Assembly (NCBI RefSeq): GCF_016461825.1
Contig: NZ_JAEMNU010000037.1
Location: 287,324-351,323, forward strand
DNA length: 64,000 bases
Origin: Rugamonas violacea
GTDB taxonomy: Bacteria; Pseudomonadota; Gammaproteobacteria; Burkholderiales; Burkholderiaceae_D
Direction: 5' to 3'
Part shown: positions 32,182 to 39,650 of the stretch, piece by piece
Layout: each line of letters begins with the position of its first letter
How positions within the stretch are numbered: the stretch's first letter is position 1
Translations under genes and position numbers: made by a program
The notes under the pieces: model-generated
What the model saw: only the letters and a program-made list of their open reading frames with translations
Databases searched by the model: none
Told to the model about the DNA's origin: nothing

Positions 32182-32416
32182 ATGCCTGCCGTCTTGCGCT
32201 ACAACGGATACACGCTCTTCTTCTTTTCCAACCAAGGCCAGCCGCTGCCGTCTGGCGTGGGAGCAATCCCCGTTTGCTCAAGCAAACCCCGAGGCACAAT
32301 CTGGGGTCAGACCCGCCGGGTCTGACCCCGGCTCTCCGCCTTTGGGTGGTTTTTGTGGCCGCCGGCGCCCTAACTTCACGGCATTGCAGGCGTGGGAGGA
32401 TTTTTTCGATGATTGA
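32182..32416 (+). pseudogene. Disrupted DUF4160 gene
   Basis: From the ATG at 32182 the frame reads MPAVLRYNGYTLFFFSNQGQ, the start of a DUF4160 protein, then loses similarity. About 130 bases later, in a different frame, 32384-32416 encodes ALQAWEDFFDD and a stop, which matches the usual DUF4160 C-terminal end and overlaps the DUF2442 start. The middle of about 60 residues is gone and palindromic element copy 3 sits in its place. Copies of the 10-mer GGCGTGGGAG lie at 32254-32263 and 32389-32398 on either side. Confidence 0.75.
32285..32385 (+). repeat. Dispersed palindromic element, copy 3
   Basis: Inner stem GGGGTCAGACCC (32303-32314) with GGGTCTGACCCC (32318-32329). Relative to the other copies one base pair is changed on both sides (G-C to A-T), so pairing is preserved. 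The outer arm (GCCTTTGGG) and the tail (gtggccgccggcgccctaac) match copies 1, 4 and 6. Confidence 0.85.
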
Positions 32417-32675
32417 ACCACTCGCATTGAAGCTCACCTTCGACCAGCAGGCCATGTGGGTACGCTTGGCTGACGGGCGAACCCTGGGCGTGCCCTTGAG
32501 CTTCTTTCCTCGTTTGCAGCGGGCCGAGTCGGAGCAACTGGCCGGGTACGTCATCAGCGGCGGCGGTGCCGGCCTGCACTGGGATGCGCTCGATGCAGAC
32601 ATCAGCGTCAAGCATCTGCTGTACGGCGACGGCGATCAGACGGCGGGGCGGGCCGGCTTGGCGCGCCAAGCCTGA
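32409..32675 (+). CDS. DUF2442 domain protein, orphaned partner of DUF4160
   Basis: 88 aa. AMWVRLADGRTLGVPLSFFPRL and GLHWDALDADISVKHLL, each quoted here in part from residues about 15-36 and 60-76, are DUF2442 hallmarks. DUF4160-DUF2442 pairs are two-gene units with toxin-antitoxin-like features, DUF2442 usually second and overlapping. Here the first gene is destroyed, leaving this one intact. Function unproven. Confidence 0.8.
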   Translation: MIEPLALKLTFDQQAMWVRLADGRTLGVPLSFFPRLQRAESEQLAGYVISGGGAGLHWDALDADISVKHLLYGDGDQTAGRAGLARQA

Positions 32676-32774
32676 GCCGAATCTCGTGCCGCACCGATGG
32701 CGCGGCCCAGCCAATTTCTCGCACGCAAGTGACGGTGGCGCTGGAAGCGGACTTATGGGGGTAGAATCAAGCCC

Positions 32775-33593
32775 ATGAAAATCCGTGTCGCCACCTACAA
32801 CATCCACAAGGGCGTGTCCGCCATCCGCAGCCAGCCGCGGGTGCACGCGCTCAAGCAGGCCATCGGCCTGTTCGCCGCCGACGTGGTGTTCCTGCAAGAG
32901 GTGCAGGGCCGCCACGACCGCAACGCCGCCCAGTACGGCGAGGAACACCACGGCCACAAGCACTGGCCGCAGACGGCCCAGCACGAGTTCTTCGCCGGCG
33001 AGGAGTTGCACGCCGCCTACGGCATGAACGCCATCTACGACCACGGCCACCACGGCAACGCCCTGCTCAGCGCCTACCCGATCGCCCAGAGCCGCAACCA
33101 CGACGTCTCCGACCACGCCTACGAGCAGCGCGGCATCCTGCACTGCGAGATCGACACGCCGAAGGGCACGGTGCATTGCTACGTGGTCCACCTCGGCCTG
33201 TTCTCGGGCGGCCGGGGGCGCCAGACGGCGGCCCTGATCGAGGCCGTCAAGGCCTCGGCGCCGAACGGCGAGCCGGTCATCATCGCCGGCGACTTCAACG
33301 ACTGGCGCGACGCGCTGGGCGACCAGCTGCGCCAGGCGCTCGGCGTGGTCGAGGTGTTCGAGCAGATCGGCGACACCTCCACCCTGAGCGAGCTGGTGCG
33401 CACGCTGGGCCGCCGCAACAAGGCCGGCGGCTCGACGGCGGCGCGCACCTTCCCGGCCGCGCTGCCGTTCTTCCGCCTCGACCGCATCTACGTGCGCGGC
33501 TTCCAGGTCGACAACGCCGAGGTGATGCACGGCAGCTTGTGGGCGCGCCTGTCCGACCACGCCCCCATCGTCGCCGAGCTCAAGCTCGTCTGA
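32775..33593 (+). CDS. Endonuclease/exonuclease/phosphatase family protein (YbhP-like)
   Basis: 272 aa EEP-fold hydrolase: RVATYNIHKGVSAIR (about 4-18), FLQEVQ, GDFNDWRD and a C-terminal SDHAPIVAEL carry the metal and catalytic residues. It is followed directly by clsB, the same pairing as ybhP-clsB in E. coli, so a role with phospholipids is plausible. No signal peptide, so probably cytoplasmic. Confidence 0.87.
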   Translation: MKIRVATYNIHKGVSAIRSQPRVHALKQAIGLFAADVVFLQEVQGRHDRNAAQYGEEHHGHKHWPQTAQHEFFAGEELHAAYGMNAIYDHGHHGNALLSAYPIAQSRNHDVSDHAYEQRGILHCEIDTPKGTVHCYVVHLGLFSGGRGRQTAALIEAVKASAPNGEPVIIAGDFNDWRDALGDQLRQALGVVEVFEQIGDTSTLSELVRTLGRRNKAGGSTAARTFPAALPFFRLDRIYVRGFQVDNAEVMHGSLWARLSDHAPIVAELKLV

Positions 33594-33610
33594 GCGGCCG
33601 CCGCCAACCC

Positions 33611-34777
33611 ATGCGCTCAGTCAACTTCATCGCCGACAACGACGTCCGGCTGCTCTACTGCGGCACCGAGTTCTTCCCGGCGCTGATCGAGGCGATCGAC
33701 GCGGCCCGGGGCGAGGTCTACTTCGAGACCTATATCTTCGCCGACGACGACACCGGCAAGGCGGTGCTGGGCGCGCTGATGCGCGCCGCCGGCCGTGGCG
33801 TGCTGGTGCGCGTCATCACCGACTGGTTCGGCACCGGCGGCGCGCGCAGCCAGCGCATGCGGGCCCAGTTGCGCGCGGCCGGCGTCGAGCACCGCATCTT
33901 CAACGCTTGGTTCCGCCGCGGCGTGACGCGCACCCACCGCAAGATCTGCGTGGTCGACCACGGCATCGCCTTCGTCGGCGGCATCAACATCAACGACGAC
34001 CTGTTCTGCGACTACGACCACGGCCGGCGCCTGCCGGCGCCGCGCTGGGACTTCGCCGTCGCCGTGCGCGGCCCGCTGGTGGCGCTGATCCAGAAGGAGG
34101 CCGAGGCGCAGTGGGCGCGGCTGGGCAAGCTGGGCATCTTCAAGCGCATCAGCCTGTACCGCGACATGCGCAAGGTCGACCAGGACGCCGCCCGGCCCAG
34201 CATGGTGCAGGCCGGCTTCGTGGTGCGCGACAACCTGCGCAACCGCCGCACCATCCAGCGCGCCTACCTGCAGGCGCTGGGCCGCGCGCGCAAGAGCGTG
34301 CTGCTGGCCAATCCCTATTTCGCGCCGGGGCGCAAATTCCGCCGCGCCCTGGCCGCCGCCGCCGAGCGCGGCGTCGAGGTGGTGCTGCTGATCGGCGTCG
34401 GCGAAATGTGGATGCAGGACGCCGTCGCCCATTCCTTCTATCCCAAGCTGCTCGACGCCGGCGTCACCGTCGTCGAATACCACCACACCCAGTTGCACGC
34501 CAAGGTCGCCGTCATCGACGACGACTGGGCCACCGTCGGCTCCAGCAATGTGGACGGCCTCAGCCTGTTCCTCAACCAGGAAGCCAACGTGGTGGTCAAG
34601 GACGCCGCCTTCGCGCTCAGCCTGCGCGGCCACATCGAGGCGGCCGTGGCCGACGGCGTGGTGATCCACCGCGACGACTTCGCCCACATCGGCCGCTGCC
34701 GCCGCATCGGCTACGAGATCGCCTTCGTTTGCTATAAACTGTTGATGCGCATCTTCGCGATAGGGAAATATGCTTGA
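33611..34777 (+). CDS. clsB: Cardiolipin synthase B
   Basis: Phospholipase-D-type cardiolipin synthase of 388 aa. Two HKD motifs: His109-Lys111-Asp116 in THRKICVVD, and His296-Lys298-Asp303 in LHAKVAVID. No N-terminal membrane helices, as for ClsB rather than ClsA. It begins 17 bases after the EEP gene and overlaps the S4 gene by one base (TGATG). Confidence 0.92.
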   Translation: MRSVNFIADNDVRLLYCGTEFFPALIEAIDAARGEVYFETYIFADDDTGKAVLGALMRAAGRGVLVRVITDWFGTGGARSQRMRAQLRAAGVEHRIFNAWFRRGVTRTHRKICVVDHGIAFVGGININDDLFCDYDHGRRLPAPRWDFAVAVRGPLVALIQKEAEAQWARLGKLGIFKRISLYRDMRKVDQDAARPSMVQAGFVVRDNLRNRRTIQRAYLQALGRARKSVLLANPYFAPGRKFRRALAAAAERGVEVVLLIGVGEMWMQDAVAHSFYPKLLDAGVTVVEYHHTQLHAKVAVIDDDWATVGSSNVDGLSLFLNQEANVVVKDAAFALSLRGHIEAAVADGVVIHRDDFAHIGRCRRIGYEIAFVCYKLLMRIFAIGKYA

Positions 34778-35208
34778 TGAGTAAGAACGTTCAACACACT
34801 GGCGGTACTGGTAATGGCGGCGACGGCGGCAAGAGCGTGCGGGTCGACAAGTGGCTGTGGGCGGCGCGTTTCTTCAAGACGCGCTCGCTGGCGGCCGACG
34901 CCGTCGACAGCGGCAAGATCAAGCTCGGCGGCGACAAGGTCAAGCCGGCGCGCACCGTGCGGCTGGGCGACGAACTGCACATCGACAACGGCGCCGACGT
35001 TTGGGAGGTCGAGGTGCGCGGCCTGTCCGACGTGCGCGCCGCCGCGCCCATCGCCCGCCTGCTGTACGCCGAGAGCGCCGCCAGCGTGGCGCGCCGCGCC
35101 GGCGAGACCGAGCGGCGCAAGCTGTTCCGCGAGCCGGGCGCCGAGCTCAAGGGCCGCCCCACCAAGCGCGACCGCCGCCAACTGAGCAAGGCCAGCGGCC
35201 AGGAGTGA
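34777..35208 (+). CDS. S4-domain RNA-binding protein, Hsp15-like
   Basis: 143 aa. A glycine-rich N-terminus is followed by an S4 domain at about 21-80 (VRVDKWLWAARFFKTRSLA) and a basic tail (GRPTKRDRRQLSK), as in HslR/Hsp15, which rescues stalled 50S subunits with nascent chains. The ATG at 34777 overlaps the clsB stop; a TTG one codon earlier is possible. Confidence 0.88.
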   Translation: MSKNVQHTGGTGNGGDGGKSVRVDKWLWAARFFKTRSLAADAVDSGKIKLGGDKVKPARTVRLGDELHIDNGADVWEVEVRGLSDVRAAAPIARLLYAESAASVARRAGETERRKLFREPGAELKGRPTKRDRRQLSKASGQE

Positions 35209-35238
35209 GGCGGCGCGCCGGCTGCCACAAGCTCAAGC

Positions 35239-35880
35239 TCATTGCGCCTCGACCCCCGCGTATGCCGATGCCGCCTGTTTGATGGCGGGCGCGTGCTTGG
35301 CGACGAACGCGGCCATGGTTTCCTCGCCCATATCGACCGACTTCGCTGCGCCGCCGGCCACGACGGTCACGTCCGCGATGCCGATGACGTGCAGAATGAG
35401 CCGCAGGTATTGCTCCGCAATATTGCGGTCGCGGATCGGCGAGCCTTCGGTGTACACCCCGCCCGAGGCGAGCAGCACCGTCGCCTGCTTGCCCGTGACC
35501 AGCCCTTTGCCGTCGAAGCCGAGCGTCTTTCCCTTGCGAACGATATGGTCGATCCAGGCCTTGAGTGCGGCCGGCACGTTGTAGTTGTAAACCGGTGTCG
35601 CGATCACGATGTGGTCGGCGGCGAGGAGCTCGGCCACGAGCACATCCGACATGGCTAGCACCTCTTTCATCTCGGCGGATTGCTTGTCGTCCGGGGTGAA
35701 GTAAGCCTGCAACCACGGCGCGTTGACGTGCGCTAGTTGGCTCTCGGCGAGATCGCGCACCACGACCTTGCCCTGCGGATGTGCGGCTTGCCAGTCGGCG
35801 ACGAAGCGGCGCGTGAGTCGACGGGAAACCGATGAGTCGCCGCGCGGGCTGGTTTCAACGACGAGTAGTTTGGATGCCAT
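35239..35880 (-). CDS. azoR: FMN-dependent NADH azoreductase
   Basis: Flavodoxin-fold quinone/azo-compound reductase of 213 aa. [17 protein letters not shown] is the FMN phosphate loop, [17 protein letters not shown] (about 100-116) the flavin-contact segment, and LLASGGVY the second loop. It likely detoxifies quinones. It is divergent from a LysR gene across 108 bases, so local control is probable. Codon bias is milder than in neighbours, which may point to transfer. Confidence 0.9.
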   Translation of the reverse strand: MASKLLVVETSPRGDSSVSRRLTRRFVADWQAAHPQGKVVVRDLAESQLAHVNAPWLQAYFTPDDKQSAEMKEVLAMSDVLVAELLAADHIVIATPVYNYNVPAALKAWIDHIVRKGKTLGFDGKGLVTGKQATVLLASGGVYTEGSPIRDRNIAEQYLRLILHVIGIADVTVVAGGAAKSVDMGEETMAAFVAKHAPAIKQAASAYAGVEAQ

Positions 35881-35943
35881 GGTTTTTCCCTGAAGAGTTT
35901 GGTCGCAATGACAGTGAATATATGGCATCCTATCCATTTGCGG

Positions 35944-35984
35944 AACTGATAAAAAACCGATGAACTCCATCGGATAAACTGATA
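35944..35984. promoter_or_regulatory. Putative LysR operator between azoR and its regulator
   Basis: A perfect dyad CCGATG-N5-CATCGG at 35957-35973, flanked by direct repeats AACTGATA at 35944-35951 and 35977-35984. The placement between divergent genes fits a LysR-type site controlling both. Confidence 0.55.
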
Positions 35985-35988
35985 GGCC

Positions 35989-36897
35989 ATGATCGAAAAC
36001 CTCACACTTGACCAGCTGCGCGTCTTGGTCACCATCGCCGACACCGGCAGTTTTTCCGCCGCAGGGCGCAAGCTCTACCGGGCGCAGTCTTCCATCAGTC
36101 AGGCCGTGGCCGGGCTGGAAGAGGTGCAGGGTGTGCTGCTGTTCGATCGCAGCGGGCACCGCCCCAGATTGACCGGGATCGGGCGGGTGCTGGTCGACCA
36201 GGCGCGCAGGGTATTGAGCACCGCGCGGAAGTTCGAGGCCGTGGCCGCCAGCGCGCGCGACGGGGTGGAGCCCGAGTTGACGCTGGCCATCGACCCGCCG
36301 ATTCCGTCGGGGCCGCTGATCGAGAGCATTCGAGCGTTGAACAGCGGCTTTCCCGATTTGCCCGTTACGTTCTCAACCGAAGGGTTCGGCGGCTCCTTGC
36401 GTCGCTTGCGTAGCCAGACGGCGGATTTGGCCATCTGCGTGCTGCTGCCCGTCGTGCCGGACGATGTCGTCGCCTTCCCGATGATGCGCGTGCCCCTGCA
36501 AGCCGTGGTGGCGCGCGACCATCCGCTGGCCGCTTTGGGGCGGCCGGCCGAGCGCGACGATCTGGCGCCCTACGTGCAACTGGTTTTGTCCGACCCGGTC
36601 GATCCTGGCAGTCCCAACTATGGGTTGGCGGGGGAAAGGCTATGGCGATTTGTCGATCTCGGCCGGCGGCTCGACTTTCTGCTCGCGGGTTTGGGCTGGT
36701 GCAGGATGCCCCTGCATCTCATCGAACAGCCGCTCGCCACCGGCCAGCTCGTGCCGATCGAGATCGCCGGGGACCAGACCCCTGCGCAGGGGCTAACGAT
36801 CTACGCCGCGCACCTGCGCCAACGCGAGCCGGGCCGGGCCGGGCGTTGGCTGCTTGCCGATTTGCGGACGCGTTTCGGCGGCGTGAATCAGGAATGA
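35989..36897 (+). CDS. LysR-family transcriptional regulator
   Basis: 302 aa. The winged helix-turn-helix at about 5-64 includes [19 protein letters not shown] and [12 protein letters not shown], followed by a substrate-binding-type effector domain (about 90-290). It is divergent from azoR and probably activates it in response to a quinone or related electrophile (inference). Its codon usage matches azoR. Confidence 0.9.
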   Translation: MIENLTLDQLRVLVTIADTGSFSAAGRKLYRAQSSISQAVAGLEEVQGVLLFDRSGHRPRLTGIGRVLVDQARRVLSTARKFEAVAASARDGVEPELTLAIDPPIPSGPLIESIRALNSGFPDLPVTFSTEGFGGSLRRLRSQTADLAICVLLPVVPDDVVAFPMMRVPLQAVVARDHPLAALGRPAERDDLAPYVQLVLSDPVDPGSPNYGLAGERLWRFVDLGRRLDFLLAGLGWCRMPLHLIEQPLATGQLVPIEIAGDQTPAQGLTIYAAHLRQREPGRAGRWLLADLRTRFGGVNQE

Positions 36898-37010
36898 GCG
36901 AGCGCCCGTCTTGCCATAGCGGACTGAGCCTTTCCACGGCGTCACATCCGCGCCACAATCGCCGGCTATGCTGCATCGCAGCAATAGAACCTCGCCTCTA
37001 ACGTAAGCGT

Positions 37011-37038
37011 TTGACTTTTATCCCCCGGTAGATAATAG
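37011..37038 (+). promoter_or_regulatory. Probable sigma-70 promoter for the TetR gene
   Basis: TTGACT (37011-37016), a 16-base spacer, then TAATAG (37033-37038). It is the best promoter match in the 252-base gap and leaves a leader of about 105 bases. Confidence 0.5.
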
Positions 37039-37149
37039 TACGAGCGTTCGCAATTCTTTTCACACGGAGCAAATTCATCTGGGAGAGAATGCTTTATTCC
37101 CAATGATTTTCAACCTTTGAGTGTCACTATTAATACTTCAGTCAAATTC

Positions 37150-37776
37150 ATGCGCAAAGGCGAACTGACCCGCGCAGCCATTCTCGACGTGGCCTTGGAC
37201 TTGTCGAGCCGGGACGGGCTGGAAGGCTTGACCATCGGTTTGCTGGCGGACCGGATGAACATGAGCAAGTCCGGCGTGTTCGCCCATTTCGGCTCGCGCG
37301 AGGACCTGCAGATCGAGGTGCTCAAGCTGTACCACCACCGTTTCGAGCAGGAAGTGTTCTTCCCCAGCGTCAAGGAGCCGCGCGGCATTCAGCGGCTGCG
37401 TTCGATGTTCGGCCGCTGGGTCAAGCGGGTCAGCGTCGAGATCGCTTCCGGCTGCATCTACATCAGCGGCGCGGTCGAATACGACGACCGGCCGGGACCG
37501 ATCCGCGAGTCGCTGGTGGCGATGGTGGCGGCCTGGCAGGGCGCCTTGCTGCGCTGCGTGGAGCAGGCCATCGAATGCGGCGACCTGAAGGCCGACACCG
37601 ACGCCGGGCAACTGGTCTACGAGATGTACGGCCTGATCCTGGCGCTGCACCACGACGCGCGCTTCCTGCGCCGTCCGGGCAGCCTGGACCGCGCCAGCGT
37701 CGGCTTCAACCGGCTGATAGACAATTACCAAAACGCGCCGCCGGCGGAGAAAACGGCGGCGCAGCACCAACCTTAA
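37150..37776 (+). CDS. TetR-family regulator of the beta-oxidation cluster
   Basis: 208 aa. The helix-turn-helix is at about 8-50 (LTRAAILDVALDLSSRDG; NMSKSGVFAHFGSREDL). The ATG at 37150 gives MRKGELTR; a TTG at 37117 extends the frame by 11 residues with no ribosome site. The C-terminal ligand domain resembles TetR_C regulators found with acyl-CoA dehydrogenase genes. It lies 66 bases before that gene, same strand, so it probably represses the cluster until an acyl-CoA binds. Confidence 0.87.
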   Translation: MRKGELTRAAILDVALDLSSRDGLEGLTIGLLADRMNMSKSGVFAHFGSREDLQIEVLKLYHHRFEQEVFFPSVKEPRGIQRLRSMFGRWVKRVSVEIASGCIYISGAVEYDDRPGPIRESLVAMVAAWQGALLRCVEQAIECGDLKADTDAGQLVYEMYGLILALHHDARFLRRPGSLDRASVGFNRLIDNYQNAPPAEKTAAQHQP

Positions 37777-37842
37777 ACCGCCGCGGTCCGCCGCAGCCTT
37801 TCGTCATACACATACCAAGTCACACGCCTTCAGGAGATAATC

Positions 37843-39633
37843 ATGGGTCAATACGTCGCGCCAATCCGGGATATGCAATTCGTGCTGCACGAGTTCTTGA
37901 AAGTTGAAGATGAACTCAAGCAAATGCCTCACTACGCCGAGGTCGATGCCGACATCATCAACCAGGTGCTGGAAGAGGGCGCCAAGTTCACCTCGGAAGT
38001 GTTGTTCCCGCTGAACCACTCCGGCGACCGCGAAGGCTGCAAGCACGACGCCGCGACCCATACCGTCACCACTCCTAAGGGTTTCAAAGAGGCCTACAAG
38101 CAGTACGTCGACGGCGGCTGGGCGGCATTGGCCTGCTCGACCGAATACGGCGGCCAGGGCCTGCCCATCGTGCTGAACAATTCCTTCTACGAGATGCTGA
38201 ACTCGTCGAACCAGGCCTGGTCGATGTACCCGGGCCTGTCGCACGGCGCCTACGAGTGCCTGCTGGAACACGGCACCGACGAACAGAAGGCGGTCTACCT
38301 GCCGAAGCTGGTGTCGGGCGAATGGACCGGCACCATGTGCCTGACCGAACCGCATTGCGGCACCGACCTGGGCATGCTGCGCTCGAAAGCGCTGCCACAG
38401 GACGACGGTTCCTGGCTGATCACCGGCAACAAGATCTTCATCTCGGCCGGCGAACACGACATGGCCGAAAACATCCTGCACCTGGTGCTGGCCCGCGTGC
38501 CGGACGCGCCTGAAGGCTCGAAAGGCATCTCGCTGTTCCTGGTGCCGAAGTACCTGCCGAACGCCGACGGTTCGATCGGCGCGCGCAACCCGATCACCTG
38601 CGGCGCCATCGAAGAAAAAATGGGCATCCACGGCAACTCGACCTGCCAGATGAACCTGGACGGCGCCCGTGGCTGGATCATCGGCCAGCCGAACAAGGGC
38701 CTGAACGCCATGTTCGTCTTCATGAACGCGGCCCGCCTGGGCGTCGGCATGCAGTCGCTCGGCCTGACCGAGATCGCCTACCAGAACGCCCTGATCTACG
38801 CCAAGGACCGCATCCAGATGCGCAGCCTGTCCGGCATCAAGGCGCCGGACAAGCAAGCCGATCCGATCATCGTCCACCCGGACGTGCGCCGCATGCTGTT
38901 GACCGGCAAGGCCTACGCCGAAGGCGCGCGCGCCTTCTCGTCCTACGTCGCGCTGCAGATCGACCGCGAACTGCACCACCCCGACGAAGAAGTGCGCAAG
39001 GAAGCGGCCGACGAAGTCGCCCTGCTGACCCCGGTCATCAAGGCCTTCATCACCGACAACGCCTGGATCGCCACCTCGGAAGCGATGCAAGTGTTCGGCG
39101 GCCACGGCTACATCTCGGAATGGGGCATGGAGCAGTACGTGCGCGACGCCCGCATCAACATGATCTACGAAGGCACCAACACCATCCAGTCGCTCGACCT
39201 GCTGGGCCGCAAGATCCTCGGCGACAACGGCGCGAAACTGCGCAAGTTCGGCGAGAAGGTCAAAGCCTTCGTCGAAGACAACGGCACCGATGAAGCCATG
39301 AGCGAATTCATCACCCCGCTGGGCGACCTGGGCGACAAGGTCACCAAGCTGACCATGGAAATCGGCATGAAGGCCTTCCAGAACCCGGACGAGGTCGGCG
39401 CCGCATGCGTGCCCTACCTGCGCGTGGTCGGCCACATGATCTACAGCTATCTGTTCGCCCAGATGGCCAAGATCGCACTGGAAAAAGAGTCCAGCGGCGA
39501 CAACTTCTACAAGGCAAAACTGGCCACCGCGCGTTTCTACTTCGGCCGCCTGCAACCAGAAACCGCAACCCTGATTCGCCAGGCGCGTTCCGGCTCCGCC
39601 AATCTGATGGCGCTCGACGCAGATCTGTTCTAA
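37843..39633 (+). CDS. Acyl-CoA dehydrogenase, long C-terminal-domain type
   Basis: 596 aa FAD enzyme introducing the alpha,beta double bond in acyl-CoA. N-terminal, middle (MCLTEPHCGTDLG) and C-terminal dehydrogenase domains, with an extra C-terminal domain as in the DmdC/FadE5-like group. The catalytic base is Glu443 in MIYEGTNTIQSLDLLG. AGGAG lies before the ATG. First structural gene of the cluster, 17 bases before the next gene. Chain-length preference is unknown. Confidence 0.9.
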   Translation: MGQYVAPIRDMQFVLHEFLKVEDELKQMPHYAEVDADIINQVLEEGAKFTSEVLFPLNHSGDREGCKHDAATHTVTTPKGFKEAYKQYVDGGWAALACSTEYGGQGLPIVLNNSFYEMLNSSNQAWSMYPGLSHGAYECLLEHGTDEQKAVYLPKLVSGEWTGTMCLTEPHCGTDLGMLRSKALPQDDGSWLITGNKIFISAGEHDMAENILHLVLARVPDAPEGSKGISLFLVPKYLPNADGSIGARNPITCGAIEEKMGIHGNSTCQMNLDGARGWIIGQPNKGLNAMFVFMNAARLGVGMQSLGLTEIAYQNALIYAKDRIQMRSLSGIKAPDKQADPIIVHPDVRRMLLTGKAYAEGARAFSSYVALQIDRELHHPDEEVRKEAADEVALLTPVIKAFITDNAWIATSEAMQVFGGHGYISEWGMEQYVRDARINMIYEGTNTIQSLDLLGRKILGDNGAKLRKFGEKVKAFVEDNGTDEAMSEFITPLGDLGDKVTKLTMEIGMKAFQNPDEVGAACVPYLRVVGHMIYSYLFAQMAKIALEKESSGDNFYKAKLATARFYFGRLQPETATLIRQARSGSANLMALDADLF

Positions 39634-39650
39634 GAACCTAGAGGAAAACC

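Noticed and set aside
32091..32408. Possible long N-terminal extension of the DUF2442 protein through the palindromic element
   Set aside because: The extension is translated repeat and remnant DUF4160 sequence; the DUF2442 similarity begins at the ATG at 32409.
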